Below are positions 44,690 through 53,389 of a stretch of DNA of 64,000 nucleotides, piece after piece (position 1 is the first letter of the stretch; each line of letters opens with the position of its first letter). Location: assembly GCA_028820215.1 (NCBI GenBank), contig JAPPKD010000287.1:9462-73461 (forward strand), given 5' to 3'. The position numbers and the translations under genes are program-made. The notes under the pieces are model-generated. The model did not search any database and was not told the DNA's origin. It saw only the letters and a list, made by a program, of their open reading frames with translations. This DNA is from Spirochaetaceae bacterium. Lineage in GTDB: Bacteria > Spirochaetota > Spirochaetia > SZUA-6 > Bin103.

Positions 44690-44740
44690 TTATCATAATA
44701 GATGAATAGGCTGGTTATATATGAGAAACGATTATCATGT
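44679..44740. promoter_or_regulatory. AT-rich control region with two Fur-like boxes
   Basis: ATGATTATCAT (44686-44696) is a perfect 5-1-5 inverted repeat and equals the 11-base centre of the classical Fur box read on the other strand. CGATTATCAT (44729-44738) is a second, near-identical half. Promoter-like TTGATA (44679) and TTATAT (44714) lie in the same patch, which is sharply AT-rich against its surroundings. They precede the glycosylase gene at 44831. Iron control by a Fur-type repressor is inferred only from the motif. Confidence 0.45.
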
Positions 44741-44828
44741 AGAGCGGGCCGTTCAGGAGGATAAGGAGCGGTTCTGGAGGCTCCTTTCCACCATGAGGCG
44801 AACCTTGACCCCGTCGCCGGAAGGCTGA
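44721..44828 (+). CDS. Possible 35-residue leader ORF
   Basis: ATG at 44721 opens MRNDYHVERAVQEDKERFW and runs 35 residues to TGA at 44826-44828, two bases before the glycosylase ATG. No ribosome-binding site is visible before it. It could be a leader peptide or simply an open stretch; the GCCGTTCAGGAGG inside it is not positioned for the next gene. Confidence 0.25.
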   Translation: MRNDYHVERAVQEDKERFWRLLSTMRRTLTPSPEG

Positions 44829-44830
44829 CG

Positions 44831-45742
44831 ATGCCGGAGCTGCCGGATCTCCTGCTCTACCGCGATCATGTGCTGCGTCGCGTGGCGGGCGAGCGACTGC
44901 AGCGGGTGACGGTCGCCAGCCCCAGCCTCCTCAAGACCTACGACCCTCCGCTGGCCGCTGCCTGCGGCGCGCGCGTCGAGTCGATCGAGCTGATCGGCAA
45001 GCGAATCGTGTTCGGCCTGGAGGGGGATCTGCACCTGGTCCTCCACCTGATGATCGCCGGGCGCCTGCGCTGGAAGGAGGGAGCATCCGCCGCGCCGATC
45101 CCGCGGCGCGTGGGGCTTGCGGCGTTCCGCTTCGACGCGGGCACCCTGATCCTCACCGAGCAGGGGTCCAAACGACGCGCGGCGCTTCATCTGCTGCGCG
45201 GAGCGCCCGCGCTGCGGGTGCTGGACCGGGGCGGCATCGACGTGCTGGCCGCCGACGAGCCCGCGTTTCGCCAGGCGCTCCTGGCGGAGAACCACACCGT
45301 CAAACGGGCGCTCACCGATCCGCGACTCTGTTCCGGGATCGGCAACGCCTACTCCGACGAGATCCTGCACGCCGCGGGGCTGTCGCCGCTGAAGTGGACC
45401 AGCCGGCTCACGGACGAGGAGCTCGGACGGCTGCATGCCGCGACGCGTCAGGTGCTGACCCTCTGGATCGAGCGGCTGCGCGAGCAGGCCGGCGACCGCT
45501 TCCCGGAGCGGGTCACGGCGTTCCGGCCGGAGATGGCCGTGCACGGCAAGTACGGCCAGCCGTGTCCACGCTGCGCCACGCCCGTGCAGCGCATCGTCTA
45601 CGCCGACAACGAGTGCAACTACTGCCCGGAGTGCCAGACCGGCGGCAAGCTGCTGGCGGACCGCGCGCTCTCGCGGCTGCTCAAGGGCGACTGGCCTCGC
45701 AGCCTGCAGGAGCTGGACGAACGGCGCACGCCACGCCAGTAG
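44831..45742 (+). CDS. Fpg/Nei-family DNA glycosylase
   Basis: 303 residues. It begins MPELPDLLLY, giving the catalytic N-terminal Pro and Glu after Met removal. It contains the helix-two-turn-helix region SGIGNAYSDEILHAAGLSP and a C-terminal zinc finger CPRC...CNYCPEC. The zinc-finger loop reads YADNECNYC, lacking the Arg found in classical Fpg (GGRST type), and PELPD replaces PELPE. This places it in the divergent 'formamidopyrimidine glycosylase family' branch rather than MutM proper. It removes damaged bases and nicks DNA. Fur-like boxes upstream hint at coupling to oxidative or iron stress. Confidence 0.87.
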   Translation: MPELPDLLLYRDHVLRRVAGERLQRVTVASPSLLKTYDPPLAAACGARVESIELIGKRIVFGLEGDLHLVLHLMIAGRLRWKEGASAAPIPRRVGLAAFRFDAGTLILTEQGSKRRAALHLLRGAPALRVLDRGGIDVLAADEPAFRQALLAENHTVKRALTDPRLCSGIGNAYSDEILHAAGLSPLKWTSRLTDEELGRLHAATRQVLTLWIERLREQAGDRFPERVTAFRPEMAVHGKYGQPCPRCATPVQRIVYADNECNYCPECQTGGKLLADRALSRLLKGDWPRSLQELDERRTPRQ

Positions 45743-45774
45743 CCACGGGCCGCCGTGAGGCGCACATTCATTGC

Positions 45775-46446
45775 ATGAAAAGACCCATCCTGATCGTCAT
45801 CATCGCCGTGGCGGGCGCCGCCGTGCTGGCGGCCGGCTGGTACCTGGGCTCGCCCCTGTTCATCAATCGCACCGTCTCCGAGGCGTTCCCGGTGGAGTTG
45901 CCGAGCGCCGACGATATGGACGACATGCCGGCCACGGAGATCGAGGCAAAACGACGCGAGGCGCTGGCCAACCTGCCGCAGGGCGAAGCGTGGGAGGATC
46001 TGTCCGGCCGCGCGCAGCAGGAGATCCAGGACCGGGTCATGGATTTCGCCGGCGCCATGCCCGATTCCGACATGGATGACGCGATGCCGGGCGGCGCATC
46101 CCCGGAGCGCCTGGCGCAGGGTACCTTCATGGACGCCGACCGCTTCCACAAGGGCTCGGGCAAGGCTCTCGTTTACCGTCTGGCGGACGGCGGCCTGCTG
46201 CTGCGGTTCGAGGAGTTCCGGGTCACCAACGGGCCGGACCTGCACGTGCTGCTGGCCGAGAACGCGGAGCCGAAACGGCGCGACGAGTTGGGCGACTACA
46301 TCGATCTGGGCTCGCTCAAGGGCAACGTCGGCAGTCAGAACTACACGCTCGACGCCGGCACCGACGTCAGCAAGTACGGCAGCGTGGTCATCTACTGCAT
46401 GCCGTTCCACGTCGTGTTCGCCACTGCCGCGCTTTCGACGGAGTAG
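45775..46446 (+). CDS. Membrane-anchored DM13-domain protein
   Basis: 223 residues. One N-terminal membrane helix (ILIVIIAVAGAAVLAAGWYLG) anchors an exported part. The last 105 residues form a DM13 domain: QGTFMDADRFHKGSGKALVY, LLRFEEFRVTNGPDLHVLL, and VVIYCMPFHVVFATAAL with the single conserved Cys. DM13 is predicted to take part in redox or electron-transfer steps at the cell surface. ATG at 45775. The middle is acidic and Met-rich (DDMDDMPATE, DSDMDDAMPGG), possibly metal-binding. Confidence 0.82.
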   Translation: MKRPILIVIIAVAGAAVLAAGWYLGSPLFINRTVSEAFPVELPSADDMDDMPATEIEAKRREALANLPQGEAWEDLSGRAQQEIQDRVMDFAGAMPDSDMDDAMPGGASPERLAQGTFMDADRFHKGSGKALVYRLADGGLLLRFEEFRVTNGPDLHVLLAENAEPKRRDELGDYIDLGSLKGNVGSQNYTLDAGTDVSKYGSVVIYCMPFHVVFATAALSTE

Positions 46447-46499
46447 CGCCCCAGGAAGCCGGAGCCGCGGCTCCGCCTTCCTGGCCCATCCCCTCCTCT

Positions 46500-46702
46500 G
46501 GCTCCGCGGGGGGTTGGGGGGGCCCCCGCCCCCCCCCGCGCCCACCACCCCGGGGGGGGGGGGGGGAGAAAAAAGGGGGCGCGCGCCCACCACAACCCCC
46601 CCCCCCCCCCGGCCGCCCGGCCCCCCCCGGGCGCCCCCCCCCCCCCCGGGGCGCGGGGGGGGGGGGCCCCGCCCCGCCGCCCCCCCCCCCCCCCCCCCCG
46701 CG
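46500..46702. repeat. Poly-C/poly-G low-complexity tract
   Basis: About 200 bases made almost only of C and G runs up to 20 long, broken by a few A and T (one AGAAAAAAGG patch). It lies between the DM13 gene and the DUF433 gene and covers most of the only long gene-free gap, 46447-46742. No coding or ordinary regulatory signal is visible. It looks like a consensus-collapse or sequencing artefact; a genuine G-quadruplex-rich spacer is the alternative. Confidence 0.8.
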
Positions 46703-46742
46703 TCGCGGGAGACATAGCTGATCTGCCGTCCTGCGCACTCAC

Positions 46743-47396
46743 TCACCGCGCCCGCTCCTCGAACAGGACGGCCGCCTCGACCTCGCCCGCGTCAAGATCC
46801 AGGCGTGCGCACGCAGCCGCCACGCTGCGCCCATCGTCCACGAACGCGGCATGCACCTCGGCGGTCGGCACCGCGCGGCCGTCGAGCGACGGCCGTCCGC
46901 CGACCAGGCACGGGTCGATGACGACCAGGCCGTCCGTGCCGCACGGGTACCAGCGCTCGGCCGCACCCGACCCCGCATCGAATTCGATGCCGGCTCCGAT
47001 GTCGACGATGTCGGCGGCGGCCGTCCACTGGCCGTCGGAGAGGAGCCGCAGCATGGCATCGCCGTAGGTGCGCGTGCGCAGGAAGACGCCGTGGCCGTCG
47101 GTGAAGAAATCGCGCGACGCGTAGTGGTCGACACCGAGCAGATGCCCGGCTTCGTCGAGCGCCGCGCGGAGCTGGCGCAACCGCAGTCCGCGCGCAAGGA
47201 ACGGCGCGATGAACAGCACGTCGATCAGGTCCAGGAACGACGCATGGGTGGACCTCTGCCCGGATTTGCTCGTGCGCAGCCAGCGCCGGACATGCGACGG
47301 CTTCAGCCCCGTCCAGCGCCCGACCTCCGCGGCCTCGTAGACCGCGGCCTTCCAGGGATCCGCCGCTTGGTCAGCCACGCCGCTACGGGGCATCAT
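46743..47396 (-). CDS. DUF433 protein with MerR-like N-terminal helix-turn-helix
   Basis: 217 residues from ATG 47396 (MMPRSGVADQ). The N-terminus reads YEAAEVGRWTGLKPSHVRRW, a MerR-type winged helix lacking the rest of MerR. The middle contains RLRQLRAALDEAGHLLGVDH and the C-terminus a DUF433 domain (DPCLVGGRPSLDGRAVPTAEV and a helix). DUF433 proteins are often antitoxins or transcription regulators next to PIN/DUF5615 toxins. No toxin-like gene is adjacent here, only the low-complexity tract. Function is inferred as a DNA-binding regulator. Longer in-frame starts run into the divergent gene. Confidence 0.72.
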   Translation of the reverse strand: MMPRSGVADQAADPWKAAVYEAAEVGRWTGLKPSHVRRWLRTSKSGQRSTHASFLDLIDVLFIAPFLARGLRLRQLRAALDEAGHLLGVDHYASRDFFTDGHGVFLRTRTYGDAMLRLLSDGQWTAAADIVDIGAGIEFDAGSGAAERWYPCGTDGLVVIDPCLVGGRPSLDGRAVPTAEVHAAFVDDGRSVAAACARLDLDAGEVEAAVLFEERAR

Positions 47397-47416
47397 AGCC
47401 GGGGTCGCCGTCTGCC

Positions 47417-48877
47417 TTGAAGCATGGCCGACGATTGGCCGAGGTCGAGGTTTTGAAGCCATTGCTTTCCGCCGTGTCACGTCCGTCGTCGGTGATCGCC
47501 GCCGCGGCCCTGCTCTGGGGGTGCGCCGGGTTCTCGGACCTCCAGGAGACCCGAACGTTCCTCGAAAGTTACGCCGTCGGCGAGTATGACGCCGCAAGCG
47601 CCGTGGTCGGCGGTGCTACCGGGCTGGACTACCCGGAGGGGCAACTCCTGAGCTCGCTGCACACCGCCATGGCGCTGCGCGCCGCGGGCAGGTTCGAAGC
47701 ATCGCAGGTCGCGTTCGACCGGGCCGAGTCACAGCTCCTGTGGAAGTCCGACTCCATCGCCAGCGCCGAGGACCTGCTGGCGGCCGGCCTGACCCTGGTG
47801 GGCAACGACCTCATGGTGTCCTACCGGGGGACGATCTACGAGGGTGTGCTGGTGAATACCTACAAGGCCACCAACGCGCTGATGATCGGCGACGCGGCGC
47901 GCGCCCGCGTGGAGCTCAACCGCGCTCACCAGCGGCAGGCGAACGCGGTCGATCAGCTTGGAGCCAAGGTTCGGGCGCTGCGCGCCGGGCAAGAGGAAGA
48001 CGAGGACGAGCACCGCGAGAACATCGACCGGTCGCTGGATGCGGCGATGGAAACCGACGGAGCGGTCGCCCGTCGTCTGAAGGCGGTCGAGTCGCTCGGC
48101 GAGTACCGGGATCTGCGCAATCCATTCACCGACTGGCTGCACGGCGTGTTCCGGCTCGCGACCGGCGAGGCCAACCGTGCATCCGACCTGCTCCGCAACG
48201 CCGCCGCCCTGGACGGCGCCCGCAACCGCCACGTCGTCGCCGACCTGACTGTCGCGGAGCGAGCCGCAAGCGGCGCGGCCGCGGCCGGTGACCGCGTGTG
48301 GGTCGTACACGAGGACGGCACCGGACCCTACCTCGACCAGTTCCGGTTCGACCTGCCGGTGTTCCTCTCCGAGGAGCGTTTCATCATCGTCTCCATGGCG
48401 CTGCCCGAGCTGCGCCCGGTCAGGACGGCGGCGGGTCCGTTGCGGATCAGCGCCGGCGGAGAGGAACACCGAACGGAGACACTCCTGAACGTCGACCGCT
48501 ACGCCGCGACGGAGTTCCGCGCCGGGTACGACGGCGTCGTCGCCAAGGCGGTAGCCGGCACCGTGGTCCGCACCATCCTGCAGGTTGCGATCCAGGAGGA
48601 GACCAGGGACGCCGGCACGCTGGGATCGATCGTCGGGTTCGTCACGCCGATCGCCTCCGCAGTCGCCACCCAGGCCGACATCCGAAGCTGGCGCGCGCTG
48701 CCGCAGTCGATCGGAATCGCCAGCCTGCCGCGGCCTTCCGACGGCAAGATCCGGGTGTCCGCCGGCAGCCACACGGTGGACGTGACGCTGCCGAGCGGAC
48801 GGTTCGTGCTGGTCCAGGTCAAGACAATCGTCCGTGGCGCGCCCCCAACCGTGCATGCGGCTGCGTTCGGAGGCTGA
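47417..48877 (+). CDS. COG3014-family lipoprotein
   Basis: 486 residues. A lipobox is visible (AAAALLWGCAGF, lipidated Cys near 36). The body is TPR-like helices (FLESYAVGEYDAASAVVGG; later NTYKATNALMIGDAARARVEL) followed by a beta-rich C-terminal half. COG3014 genes typically precede an lpoB gene, as here. The start may be GTG/ATG 47417 or a nearer Leu/Val codon just before the signal sequence (LKPLLSAVSRPS). Role unknown; presumably part of an envelope/peptidoglycan-synthesis control unit with LpoB. Confidence 0.8.
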   Translation: MKHGRRLAEVEVLKPLLSAVSRPSSVIAAAALLWGCAGFSDLQETRTFLESYAVGEYDAASAVVGGATGLDYPEGQLLSSLHTAMALRAAGRFEASQVAFDRAESQLLWKSDSIASAEDLLAAGLTLVGNDLMVSYRGTIYEGVLVNTYKATNALMIGDAARARVELNRAHQRQANAVDQLGAKVRALRAGQEEDEDEHRENIDRSLDAAMETDGAVARRLKAVESLGEYRDLRNPFTDWLHGVFRLATGEANRASDLLRNAAALDGARNRHVVADLTVAERAASGAAAAGDRVWVVHEDGTGPYLDQFRFDLPVFLSEERFIIVSMALPELRPVRTAAGPLRISAGGEEHRTETLLNVDRYAATEFRAGYDGVVAKAVAGTVVRTILQVAIQEETRDAGTLGSIVGFVTPIASAVATQADIRSWRALPQSIGIASLPRPSDGKIRVSAGSHTVDVTLPSGRFVLVQVKTIVRGAPPTVHAAAFGG

Positions 48878-48891
48878 ATTCGGCCGACAAT

Positions 48892-48923
48892 GGGACTATA
48901 TTGGAGGGGGACTATATTGGAGG
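48892..48923. repeat. 16-bp tandem duplication in the lpoB leader
   Basis: GGGACTATATTGGAGG occurs twice in direct succession (48892-48907 and 48908-48923), duplicating both a TATATT and the GGAGG ribosome-binding site in front of lpoB. Only the second GGAGG is correctly spaced. Confidence 0.88.
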
Positions 48924-48930
48924 CATGCAG

Positions 48931-49581
48931 ATGAAATCGCTCGTCCAGTTCGCCGTGGGCGCCTGCGCGGCGCTCGCCCTGCTGATCGGTTGCGCTTCGC
49001 AGGACCCGGTGTACCTCGATCTGCGTCAGGCCAACGAGCCGCAGCCCAATCCGCCGCAGGTCGGCGAGCGGACCACGCTCGGCCTTGACTACCGCGACTT
49101 CGAGTTCGCTGCCGAGCAGGCGGTAGCCTCGTTCCTGGACAGTCCCCTGTCCGTCAAGCCGGGCAGCGACGCGCCGTGGGTGATGGCGGTCAGCCGCATG
49201 GTCAACGACACGGCGCTCGACATCGATACCGATCAGCTCGTCAAGAAGATCAGGATCGACCTGCTGGAGAGCGGCCGGGTCATCGCCACCACCGCCGTGG
49301 GGGTGGACGATCCCGAGGATCCGTTGATCGCCAAGGTCCGCGAGCTGCAGAAAGACAAGCTGTTCAACCAGGACACCGTCGCCAAGGACGGCACCGTGGT
49401 GGCTCCCGACCTGAGCCTGTCGGGCAAGATCATCCAGCGCACCAACCGCGTCGGCGACGCCCAGCAGGTCGACTACTACTTCCAGCTCACCGCCACCAAC
49501 ATCGAGACCGGTCTGGCGTACTGGGAGTTCGAGCAGGTGATCGTCAAGCTGGGCAGCAACCAGAGATTCTCCTGGCAGTAG
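48931..49581 (+). CDS. lpoB: Penicillin-binding-protein activator LpoB
   Basis: 216 residues. Signal peptide plus lipobox ALALLIGCASQ gives an outer-membrane-lipidated protein. The fold signature (FEFAAEQAVASFLDSPL; WVMAVSRMVNDTALDIDTDQ; LSLSGKIIQRTNRVGD; TGLAYWEFEQVIVK) is that of LpoB, which reaches through peptidoglycan to stimulate class A PBPs. The ATG at 48931 is chosen because GGAGG lies seven bases before it; the ATG at 48925 would be only one base from it. It follows the COG3014 gene and precedes a small secreted protein, forming a three-gene envelope cluster. Confidence 0.88.
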   Translation: MKSLVQFAVGACAALALLIGCASQDPVYLDLRQANEPQPNPPQVGERTTLGLDYRDFEFAAEQAVASFLDSPLSVKPGSDAPWVMAVSRMVNDTALDIDTDQLVKKIRIDLLESGRVIATTAVGVDDPEDPLIAKVRELQKDKLFNQDTVAKDGTVVAPDLSLSGKIIQRTNRVGDAQQVDYYFQLTATNIETGLAYWEFEQVIVKLGSNQRFSWQ

Positions 49582-49588
49582 GCGCCGG

Positions 49589-50068
49589 ATGCCGAAACGC
49601 ACGGTCGCCGCTTGCGCGCTCGGGCTGATCCTGGCCTGCGCCGCGAGCGCGCAGGCCGCGCCGGCGCCGCGCGAAACGGACTGGCAGCGGCTGTTCGCCT
49701 CCGAAGATGTCGCGGTCGCGATCCTGATCAGCCCGGACCGTCTCGATCCCGCGAAAGGCACCGCACGGCTGCAGGTTCGGCTGCTCGACGTGGCGACGGG
49801 GGAGGTCACCTGGGCCGGTTCGTTCGCAATGGAGCGGCTGCCACCGGACCGGCCCGCGCGGCGGACGGCGGAGTCCCCGCTCGATGAGCTTGCCCGGCGG
49901 ATCGTCGATGCCATGTCCGGGCACCTCCAGCCGATCGTCGTTCATGGCGACGCCGACGGCGACGGCATACCCGACTACCTGAACCGCCGCGCGAATCCCG
50001 CCGACCACAACCGCGACGGCCTGCCCGACTATCTGAACCGGTACTTCCTGCGGCGCCGGCCCCTGTAA
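49589..50068 (+). CDS. Small secreted protein with Ca-binding-type repeats
   Basis: 159 residues. Signal peptide ending ASAQAAPAP. The middle has LQVRLLDVATGEVTWAGSF, reminiscent of the FlgT/CsgG-like 'TGEV.W' strand found in LpoB-associated lipoproteins. The C-terminus carries DADGDGIPDYLNRR and DHNRDGLPDYLNRY, thrombospondin-type-3-like calcium loops. It follows lpoB by seven bases, so likely works in the same envelope unit. No lipobox. Precise role unknown. Confidence 0.7.
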   Translation: MPKRTVAACALGLILACAASAQAAPAPRETDWQRLFASEDVAVAILISPDRLDPAKGTARLQVRLLDVATGEVTWAGSFAMERLPPDRPARRTAESPLDELARRIVDAMSGHLQPIVVHGDADGDGIPDYLNRRANPADHNRDGLPDYLNRYFLRRRPL

Positions 50069-50083
50069 TCGCGCCTCCGCCGG

Positions 50084-50701
50084 TCAGCGCTTCAGGTCGC
50101 CGCGCTGCGCGGACGTTTCGACGAGCTCACGCGCCAGCTCCCACAGCCGCGGCGCGCCGTCGCCGATGGGGTGGTTCTTGTCGTACACCTGATCGACCGT
50201 GATGCCGTGCCGCCGCCAGGCGAATCCGTGGGTGCGGTGGTTGTGCAGCAGCGGCTGCAGGCGGTCGATCGCGTAGGCGAAGCGGGCTTCGGGCGTCCGC
50301 CGTTCCTCGAACTCGTCCCAGGCGGCGCGTAGCACCCCGGCCTGGTCGTCCGGCAGCAGCGCGAACAACCGGTCGGCCGCCTGCCGTTCGCGCTCCTCCT
50401 TGGTCTCCCGTCCCGTGTCGTCGTAGATGTACTACGTGTCGCCCGCGTCGATCTCGACGATGTCGTGCACGAGCACCATTCGCAGGACACGGGTCAAATC
50501 GAGGTCGTCTTCGGCGTATTCGGCCAACACCAGCGCGTACAGGGCCAGGTGCCAGGAGTGTTCGGCCGAGTTCTCCCTCCGGCTGGCGTCAAGCAGCGCC
50601 GTCTGCCGCAGCACGCCCTTCAATTCGTCGATCGCGCACAGGAACTCGATCTGTTCGTGCAGACGCCGGGCGGCGGCATCGTGCGGCGAGGCCGGCGTCA
50701 C
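50084..50701 (-). pseudogene. HD-domain phosphohydrolase with in-frame TAG
   Basis: The frame opens at ATG 50701, shows HD-domain metal motifs ([12 protein letters not shown] and [12 protein letters not shown]), meets TAG, then continues in the same frame as YIYDDTGRETKEERERQAA to the end. Homologs of this YfbR/HDDC2-like nucleotidase group run straight through here as DAGDT followed by a short YD-ending strand. The stop arises in ACGTAGTAC, which looks like a three-base duplication of GTA in ACGTAC; deleting it restores the protein. Corrected length is 204 residues. It overlaps the upstream phosphatase gene by four bases. Confidence 0.78.
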
Positions 50702-52688
50702 CGATCGACCGTCACGGCGACAGCCAGATGATCGGAGGCGGTGCTCATCGGCAGCGAGAAGTCCGAGACCGTGAGGTCCGGGCTCGTCCAGACGTAGTCG
50801 ATGCGTTTCTCCAGCTCGTCGGTCGGCCAGGTGAAGCCGTCGCCGGGCGGCCCGGCGGCGACGAATGCATCGACGAAGCCGGCGTCGGCGATCAGCACGA
50901 TCTCGGGGTGATCGGGATGGGCGTTGAGGTCCCCAAGCAGCACCGTGTTGTGCGCCTCGATCGCATCGAGAATCGCACGCGTCTGCGGCATCCGATGCAC
51001 GGAATCCTCCTCCTCGTGATGGAAGTGGGTGGCGAGCACGGCCAGCACCTCGCCGCCGCCCACGTCGATCTCGATCGTCATGAAGCCGCGGTCCATGACG
51101 ATGTCGTCGTTGTTGGGCATGAGGTGGTTGCTGGCCCGCCGGATCGGCAGGCGGCTCAGCACGGCGTTCCCCACACCGGGTCGGCCGCGGGCCCGAACGC
51201 GTAGGCCATGCCGAGGCGCCGCGACAGCCACACCAGCGTGTCGACCGAGCCGTTGATCAGCCAGCCTCGGGAGATCTCCTGCAGGGCGACGACGTCGGGG
51301 TCCTCGTCCTCGATGACCTGCGCGATCGCCTCCATGCCGTGGCGGCCGTACGCGTCGAAACCCTGGTGGATGTTGTAGGTCATCACCCGCACCGGAAAGC
51401 CGGTGCCCGAGCCGGCTCGGACCTCGTTCCAGGTCGCGAGCTGCACGGCGGGCACTGCCAGCAGCAGCAGGGCAGCGAGGGCAACGGAGCGGGGCACTCC
51501 CGCCGGCACCGGCGACCGGTTCATGCCGGCGCGCAGCGCCGCAAGCGCTACCAGCAGCGCGGCGAGCGGGCGGACCATCCCCTGCGGAACGGGAATCGCG
51601 ATGTCGTACTGGGCGTAGTGGACGAACAGGAGCACCAACAGCGCCAGCATGCCAACGGTGGTCCATGCCGGCACGGCCCCTTCGCTCCGCCTGCCGGCCG
51701 AGGCGGCTGCGGGCCGCGCCGCCGAGACCATCAGCACCGCGCTCACGACATGACCCACCAATACCGCGATCGCCGCCAGGGGTCCCGTCCATGCCACGGC
51801 CACCGATGCGATCAATACGCCGCCCAGCAGCGCCAGCAGACTGCCGTGAGGCGCCACCCTGCGCCGGGCCAGCCACAGCGCCACCACCACCGCCGCCAGA
51901 TTCGAGGCCAGGATCCAAGCGAGCACCAGCGGCTGCGGCCAGCCGGTGGTCACCGTCAGCCACGCGACGTTCTGGAGCGTCAGGAACTGCAGCACCAGCG
52001 CCGGCCCGAAAACCAGGCAGCGGGCGCCCCAGGAGACTCGTGCTGCCGCGTGTCGTGCGGCCGCGAGCGCACGCGCCGGCGCCGCGAGCCCCAGCAGGAT
52101 CCACTGCGCCGCTACCAGGCCCGCGGTGACCACGTGCGCCTCCCAGCCGCCCGCCCATGAGAGGTCGATCGTTCCGAACGCGCCCTTGACCGCCGTGTCG
52201 ATCGACAGCGCCAGCAGGAGCGCAACCCCGACATGTGGTCCACTCTCGGCGGGGCCTGCGGCGAGGAGCGATCGCAGCATGAGCGGGAGCGCCCACAGGA
52301 AGACCACCGTGCCGGCGATCGACAGCGCCAGGTCCGCCGGCAGTGACGGCGAGAGTTGCTCGGCGACTCGCAGGAGACCGAGCCCTGCAAAGATCACGGG
52401 CGCGCCGGAACGGCCGAGCATACGATGCACGACCGGCGCCAGGAACTCGAGTCCGAACACGGCCAGGCCCATGACGCCCACCACCATCGAGCTCAGTTCG
52501 TTGATCTGCACCAGGTTGACGGACAGCGCCACCACCAGCAGGCGCAGGAACTGCAGCCCGAATACGCACGTCAGCGCGCCGAGCAGCGTCGCGGCAAGCG
52601 ACGACTGCCCGTCTCCGGATGCCGTTCGTCGCCGGCGGTCCCGGGCGCTCACCCGGCTACCGTAGTGCGCGGCATCCGACCCGTCCAC
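50698..52688 (-). pseudogene. Membrane-anchored endonuclease/exonuclease/phosphatase protein with frameshift
   Basis: The N-terminal 360 residues hold about ten membrane helices. The C-terminal part is an EEP-domain hydrolase: VMTYNIHQGFDAYGRHG, DPDVVALQEISRG, then, after a frame change, [12 protein letters not shown] and the final ASDHLAV. The first frame ends VWGTPC-stop, whereas the other frame reads [12 protein letters not shown]. One base is missing in a run of four C (plus strand 51169-51172). EEP enzymes of this layout cleave phosphodiesters, as in CWH43-C-like GPI/lipid remodelling proteins. The start is GTG 52688 or GTG 52652. It is either a sequencing slip or a fresh mutation. Confidence 0.78.
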
Positions 52689-52705
52689 CGCGGTATGGTT
52701 GGCAC

Positions 52706-53347
52706 GTGGTCTCCCTGTTGCTGCGCGGCGACATCCTGCTGTTCGCCCTGATCACCATCGCCCTGATCGTGTCGCTGACGTTCCACGAGTACGCCCACGC
52801 CGCGGTCGCCAAGCTGTCCGGAGACCGCACCGCGGAGCTGGCCGGCCGGCTCACCCTCAACCCGCTGGCGCACATCGATCCGATGGGTCTGCTGATGGTG
52901 GTGCTGGTAGGCTTCGGCTACGCCAGGCCGGTGCCGGTGGACCCGCGCTACCTGCGGTCGCCGCGGGCCGACCTGTGGATCGCCGCCGCCGGCCCCGCCA
53001 TGAACCTGCTGCTGGCGGCGGTGGTCTGGAACGGCTTTCTGGCGCTGCGTGGCGCCGGCGTGGCCTTCGTCTTCCTGCCGGGACCGGAGACGTTCGTGGT
53101 GCTGCTGGTGCGCATCAACCTGATCCTGATGCTGTTCAACCTGATCCCGCTGGGCCCGCTCGACGGCCACTGGATCCTCCCGCACCTGCTGCCGGAGGCG
53201 GCGGCGCGCTGGTACCGGTACTACAACGCCCGCTACGGCCAGTACGCGCTGTTCGGGCTGATCCTGCTCAGCATCGCGGGCGTTCCCGTATTCCGCATTC
53301 TGATGACGATCGGCGCCAGGCTGGTGCGGCTGATCACCTTCGTATAG
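52706..53347 (+). CDS. Site-2-protease-type membrane metalloprotease (M50)
   Basis: About 213 residues from GTG 52706. The zinc motif HEYAH lies in the first membrane helix (VSLTFHEYAHAAVAKLSGD), and the third ligand in FNLIPLGPLDGHWI. The fold is the compact four- to six-TM S2P core without a PDZ domain, similar to Bacillus YwhC/Mycobacterium Rip3-like stand-alone forms. It cleaves substrates within the membrane. It is divergent from the EEP gene; no anti-sigma factor or obvious substrate lies beside it. Confidence 0.87.
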   Translation: MVSLLLRGDILLFALITIALIVSLTFHEYAHAAVAKLSGDRTAELAGRLTLNPLAHIDPMGLLMVVLVGFGYARPVPVDPRYLRSPRADLWIAAAGPAMNLLLAAVVWNGFLALRGAGVAFVFLPGPETFVVLLVRINLILMLFNLIPLGPLDGHWILPHLLPEAAARWYRYYNARYGQYALFGLILLSIAGVPVFRILMTIGARLVRLITFV

Positions 53348-53389
53348 CGCTGTTCCCGCCGGTGGGCTCGCAGGCGTAGTGGCAGTATA

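Noticed and set aside
46447..46717. Open frames across the poly-C/poly-G tract
   Set aside because: They encode only Pro/Gly/Ala runs and depend on artefact-like sequence.
33409..50440. Possible reassignment of TAG to a sense codon, suggested by two genes with in-frame TAG
   Set aside because: recJ and the 16S methyltransferase both end naturally at TAG with intact C-termini, and each internal TAG is explained by a simple local change.
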